Of a DNA stretch of 27,252 nucleotides, positions 24,582-27,252 are shown piece by piece (position 1 is the first letter of the stretch; every line of letters begins with the position of its first letter). Below the pieces are notes generated by a model that had not been told where the DNA came from, did no database searches, and saw only the letters and a list, made by a program, of their open reading frames with translations. The stretch spans positions 1-27,252 of the forward strand of contig WTJR01000098.1 in assembly GCA_011524755.1 (NCBI GenBank). Direction: 5' to 3'. The position numbers and the translations under genes were made by a program. This DNA comes from Halieaceae bacterium (GTDB taxonomy: Bacteria > Pseudomonadota > Gammaproteobacteria > Pseudomonadales > Halieaceae).

Positions 24582-25713
24582 TACCGAACACGCAGCCATT
24601 GCGCTGACAAAAGAGCTCATTAAGCGACAGTCAGTGACGCCAGAGGACGATGGCTGTCAGCCATTAATGGCTGAGCGGCTTGAAAAACTGGGATTCACCT
24701 GTGAGTCACTACCTGCGGAAGAAGTCCTCAACCTTTGGGCAACGCGTGGCTCTGATGGCCCTACTCTCGTTTTCGCGGGTCATACCGACGTGGTGCCACC
24801 TGGTCCGCTAGAGCAATGGGACAGTGATCCCTTTGTCCCAACAGAGAGGGACGGGTTGTTGTATGGCCGGGGCGCTGCTGATATGAAAGCGAGCTTGGCT
24901 GCGATGGTGGTCGCTACCGAATCGTTCGTCACTCGTCACCCGGATCACAAAGGACGTATTGGGTATCTGATTACCGCGGATGAAGAGGGACCAGCAATAC
25001 ACGGTACGCGTTACGTGGTCGAAACGCTGAAGTCGCGTGGCGAGACCATCGACTGGTGTGTGGTCGGCGAGCCCTCGAGCACGTCAACATTGGGCGATAT
25101 CGTCAAAAACGGACGACGCGGTTCCATCAACGCCACGCTGATCATCAAAGGCCAGCAAGGCCATGTAGCCTACCCACATCTTGCCGACAATCCCATGCAC
25201 AAGGCATTTTCCGTCTTGAATCAACTGTGTGATATCGAATGGGATCAGGGTAATGAATTTTTCGATCCTACCCGACTTCAGTTCTCGAATATTCAGTCCG
25301 GCACGGGCGCAACTAATGTCATACCCGGCGAACTCACCGCGGTGTTTAACTTGCGCTTCTCAACGGAAACCAATGCTGAGGCGATCAAATCGCAATGCGA
25401 AGCAGTCCTGAACGACAGCGGCGTCGACTATGCGATCGATTGGCAACTGAGTGGTAATCCGTTTTTGACCGAGCCCGGCGACTTGGTTGATGCAGTGCGC
25501 GAGAGTATTGCCGAGACCACAGGTGTTACTGCGACCTTAAGCACAGGCGGTGGTACGTCAGACGGTCGCTTCATAGCAACCATGGGCAGCCAAATCATAG
25601 AGCTAGGCCCGATCAATGCGTCAATCCATCAGCGAAACGAGCATGTGTTGATTGATGACATTCCAAAGCTTGCCCGTATCTACGAGGGCATTATGGAACG
25701 ACTGTTGACCTAG
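24568..25713 (+). CDS. dapE: Succinyl-diaminopimelate desuccinylase
   Basis: M20-family dinuclear zinc hydrolase that removes succinate to yield LL-diaminopimelate. The 381-residue protein (E. coli 375) has every expected zinc or catalytic residue: H72 and D74 in FAGHTDVVPPGP, D105 in GRGAADMKASLAAM, E139-E140 in TADEEGPAIHGT, E168 in VVGEPSSTS, and H354 in NASIHQRNEHV. The lid/dimer domain between about residues 180 and 290 is present. The ATG overlaps dapD by 14 bases, implying coupling with the enzyme two steps earlier. It converges on the next minus-strand gene with a 17-base gap and no clear terminator. Confidence 0.96.
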   Translation: MPTIDTEHAAIALTKELIKRQSVTPEDDGCQPLMAERLEKLGFTCESLPAEEVLNLWATRGSDGPTLVFAGHTDVVPPGPLEQWDSDPFVPTERDGLLYGRGAADMKASLAAMVVATESFVTRHPDHKGRIGYLITADEEGPAIHGTRYVVETLKSRGETIDWCVVGEPSSTSTLGDIVKNGRRGSINATLIIKGQQGHVAYPHLADNPMHKAFSVLNQLCDIEWDQGNEFFDPTRLQFSNIQSGTGATNVIPGELTAVFNLRFSTETNAEAIKSQCEAVLNDSGVDYAIDWQLSGNPFLTEPGDLVDAVRESIAETTGVTATLSTGGGTSDGRFIATMGSQIIELGPINASIHQRNEHVLIDDIPKLARIYEGIMERLLT

Positions 25714-25730
25714 AATTGGTCCGCCCTGAG

Positions 25731-26216
25731 CTAGACCTGCTCCATCGAAAGAAAGTCGAAACGGGCACTCGGGGCCGCCGTCCTCAGACCCTCAACCAGA
25801 ACGCGAAAATAAGCTTCCGATGCATCGCTCCATACATCGACCACGGGAGGCTTGAGAAATACCCAGCGGAGCTCGGGATTTAACGACAGCGCTGCTTCCA
25901 GAATCCTCGTGATTCCAACAATCTGCGCACTTAAGTAATCAGAGGCACTTCGCGTATCCCCGGCGTCGCTGGTGACGAATTCAAAAGCCTGCAATTCACA
26001 GAGTATTCGCGTGGGTGGGTCATTTTGCCGAAGCCAGTCGAGCAATCTTGACTGGCCCTCTACAGACCCCAGCTCCAGCTGTAGCGAAGTCGACATTGGG
26101 TCAGTCAACGCGGTGGGCAAACGGGTCACCTGAACTACCCCTCCGTCAGTGGCAGTCAGTTGCAATATCAACTCTGACGATAACTTGTCACCGACATATA
26201 AACAGCGCTGAGTCAC
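25731..26216 (-). CDS. Hypothetical protein, 161 residues, coupled to rsmJ
   Basis: I do not recognise this protein. It begins at GTG 26216, and the rsmJ stop overlaps it as GTGA, so it is probably translated by ribosomes leaving rsmJ. No signal peptide or membrane segment is visible. The layout faintly recalls a short-chain dehydrogenase/Rossmann protein: a first strand CLYVGDKLSSELILQLTA, a helix YLSAQIVGITRILEAALSL, a strand LRWVFLKPPVVDVW, and a helix AYFRVLVEGLRTAAP at the place of the YxxxK helix. But neither the Gly-rich NAD motif nor Tyr-x3-Lys is present, so any such relationship would be to a non-catalytic relative. Codon texture looks ordinary. It is likely a real gene because of the overlap. 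Confidence 0.75.
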   Translation of the reverse strand: MTQRCLYVGDKLSSELILQLTATDGGVVQVTRLPTALTDPMSTSLQLELGSVEGQSRLLDWLRQNDPPTRILCELQAFEFVTSDAGDTRSASDYLSAQIVGITRILEAALSLNPELRWVFLKPPVVDVWSDASEAYFRVLVEGLRTAAPSARFDFLSMEQV

Positions 26217-26986
26217 CTGCCATTCCCCTTTGGTTTTACCATGACGTCAAATCGAACCGTTTTACCCGTAATGCTGTGAGAAGGCTTAATAGTCCCAAGT
26301 GCCGGCGCTTTGACGGGCCGCTTGATCACAACTCGCTCAACTGGCTGAGCCATCGCCCACAGCAATAGATCCTCAGGATCGTTTACCGAGGAAATATCAG
26401 AATGAAGTGCCTGAACAGTGGCCAGGTCCTTCTTCACCGCAGCGGTTTTGCCACGCTCAGGAAACATGGGGTCAATGTAGATCACATCAAAGCCATCAAC
26501 CGCTTGCTGACGGCTATCCCCGCAAAGCACGCGCATGCGACTCACCGCCTCAACTACTTTGTCGTTGGCGCTCATGAGCGCTAACTCGCGCGCCTGTTCC
26601 AGGAGATAACAAAGAGGCGCAGACTGTTCCGACAGAGCGACCGAACAACCGAGGTCTGCTAGCACGAAAGCGTCGCGTCCCAACCCAGCGGTTGCGTCAA
26701 ATACCTCAGGCCGCTTGTCGGCCTTCACACCAATCGCACGACCCAGTGGCTCGTTGTGTCCGGATTTTCGGCGATAGAGCATGTCAGTGGCGGAAAAGTC
26801 GATGTACACCGGTCCCAACCGTGGGCTTTGCAACCGTTGAAGCCACGAGCGATCCGCATCAATGACCAACGCAACACCGGAATCCAGATCATCTACAACA
26901 GCAACAAACTCGAGATTCAGCGTCTCTGCCACTGATTTCGCCCGAGCTTGGACTCCCCTGGACGCCGGTGCGACAACACAACTCAC
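26213..26986 (-). CDS. rsmJ: 16S rRNA (guanine-1516-N2)-methyltransferase RsmJ
   Basis: SAM-dependent methyltransferase that forms m2G1516 in the 3' minor domain of 16S rRNA (E. coli YhiQ). The 257-residue product shows the family blocks: VYIDFSATDMLYRRKSGHNE, the SAM-binding VFDATAGLGRDAFVLADLGC, YIDPMFPERGKTAAVKKDL with the catalytic DPMFP, and VVIKRPVKAPALG near the end. It starts at GTG 26986, sharing one base with the stop of the upstream 64-residue gene (TAGTG), and ends overlapping the downstream hypothetical gene (GTGA). The three genes thus form a tightly coupled unit. Confidence 0.95.
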   Translation of the reverse strand: MSCVVAPASRGVQARAKSVAETLNLEFVAVVDDLDSGVALVIDADRSWLQRLQSPRLGPVYIDFSATDMLYRRKSGHNEPLGRAIGVKADKRPEVFDATAGLGRDAFVLADLGCSVALSEQSAPLCYLLEQARELALMSANDKVVEAVSRMRVLCGDSRQQAVDGFDVIYIDPMFPERGKTAAVKKDLATVQALHSDISSVNDPEDLLLWAMAQPVERVVIKRPVKAPALGTIKPSHSITGKTVRFDVMVKPKGNGR

Positions 26987-27180
26987 TAGCGATTTCTCAT
27001 GCCTAATGCCAGCGGTAAGCCCTCTAACTCAATAGCAAAACCAACGTTGTGCGCCCCCTGACTCATACCATGCTTGTCGGTCACCTCAATTAATCGCTCC
27101 TCGGACTGACCTGCTGACCAAGACTCGAATCGAATATCCGATAGCTGCTTCAATGTTGCCTCTAGCTGATCCAACGCCAT
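26986..27180 (-). CDS. Small hypothetical protein, 64 residues
   Basis: Unrecognised. It starts MALDQLEATLKQLSDIRFES, an amphipathic helix, and ends in a mixed hydrophobic segment (VGFAIELEGLPLALGMRNR). It has no cysteines, signal peptide or membrane helix. A good ribosome site, AGGTGAG, precedes the ATG at 27180, and the stop overlaps the rsmJ GTG by one base (TAGTG). This arrangement supports a translated gene despite its size. It lacks the cysteines expected of YheV-like zinc proteins that neighbour rsmJ in some gammaproteobacteria. Confidence 0.65.
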   Translation of the reverse strand: MALDQLEATLKQLSDIRFESWSAGQSEERLIEVTDKHGMSQGAHNVGFAIELEGLPLALGMRNR

Positions 27181-27186
27181 GGTTTC

Positions 27187-27252
27187 TCACCTGCTATCTA
27201 AAACGGCGAAATGCGCCTGTCCCGCGACACACACCTCGAACTTAAACGCTTC
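27187..27252 (-). CDS. Possible 3' end of an unidentified gene (cut by window)
   Basis: The minus strand is open from the window edge to a TGA at 27189-27187, six bases before the next ATG. The 21 visible codons read, in part, KFEVCVAGQAHFAVLDSR and do not let me name a family. It does not look like the end of oligopeptidase A (prlC), which precedes rsmJ in E. coli. Its stop codon lies within the ribosome site of the next gene, as in a coupled operon. Another frame is also open here, so the assignment is tentative. Confidence 0.35.
   Translation of the reverse strand, partial: EAFKFEVCVAGQAHFAVLDSR

Noticed and set aside
1..27252. A new defence, mobile or biosynthetic system
   Set aside because: Nearly every base belongs to recognised core genes in conserved order. 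No transposase, integrase, repeat array, toxin-antitoxin pair or attachment site was seen on either strand.

Overview
The window is a dense chromosomal segment of a gammaproteobacterium. Gene content and order closely resemble, from memory, the Pseudomonas block running from dnaE through rpsB, glnD and dapD. Several details fit Pseudomonas and its marine relatives (for example the OM60/NOR5 or Halieaceae type) better than enterics: a long Pseudomonas-type DapD, dapC next to glnD, and a Met-bearing LpxA acyl pocket. No species can be named. I see no insertion sequence, prophage, tRNA, rRNA or CRISPR array, and no gene-free stretch longer than about 240 bases.

Left and centre (1-17602, all minus strand). 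Read in the direction of transcription, the order is rpsB, tsf, pyrH, frr, uppS, cdsA, dxr, rseP, bamA, skp, lpxD, fabZ, lpxA, lpxB, rnhB and dnaE (cut by the window edge). Spacing is mostly between an 11-base overlap and about 85 bases. Several junctions are stop-start overlaps (TAATG, ATGA). The genes link translation (S2, EF-Ts, RRF), UMP supply (PyrH), isoprenoid and undecaprenyl carrier synthesis (Dxr, UppS), phospholipid synthesis (CdsA), the envelope stress protease (RseP), outer-membrane protein assembly (BamA, Skp), lipid A synthesis (LpxD, LpxA, LpxB) with FabZ, and genome maintenance (RnhB, DnaE). Two intrinsic-terminator-like hairpins, after rpsB and after tsf, could step expression down along the transcript.

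Divergent spacer (17603-17838). It holds a probable rpsB promoter with a GC-rich discriminator and a structured leader that may be an S2 autoregulatory element. On the other side it carries the start region of map.

Right (17839-25713, plus strand). map is followed by glnD (nitrogen sensor), dapC, nth, an ArsC/Spx-like gene, dapD and dapE. Three consecutive succinylase-branch steps of lysine/diaminopimelate synthesis (DapD, DapC, DapE) are therefore clustered. The nth gene looks unlike the usual gammaproteobacterial version and may be a transferred gene.

Far right (25731-27252, minus strand). A small coupled operon: the tail of an unidentified gene, a 64-residue unknown protein, rsmJ (16S rRNA methyltransferase) and a 161-residue unknown protein with a faint short-chain-dehydrogenase-like layout. 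These unknowns are the only truly uncharacterised genes here. I found no convincing new biological system; the most interesting points are regulatory or evolutionary details.
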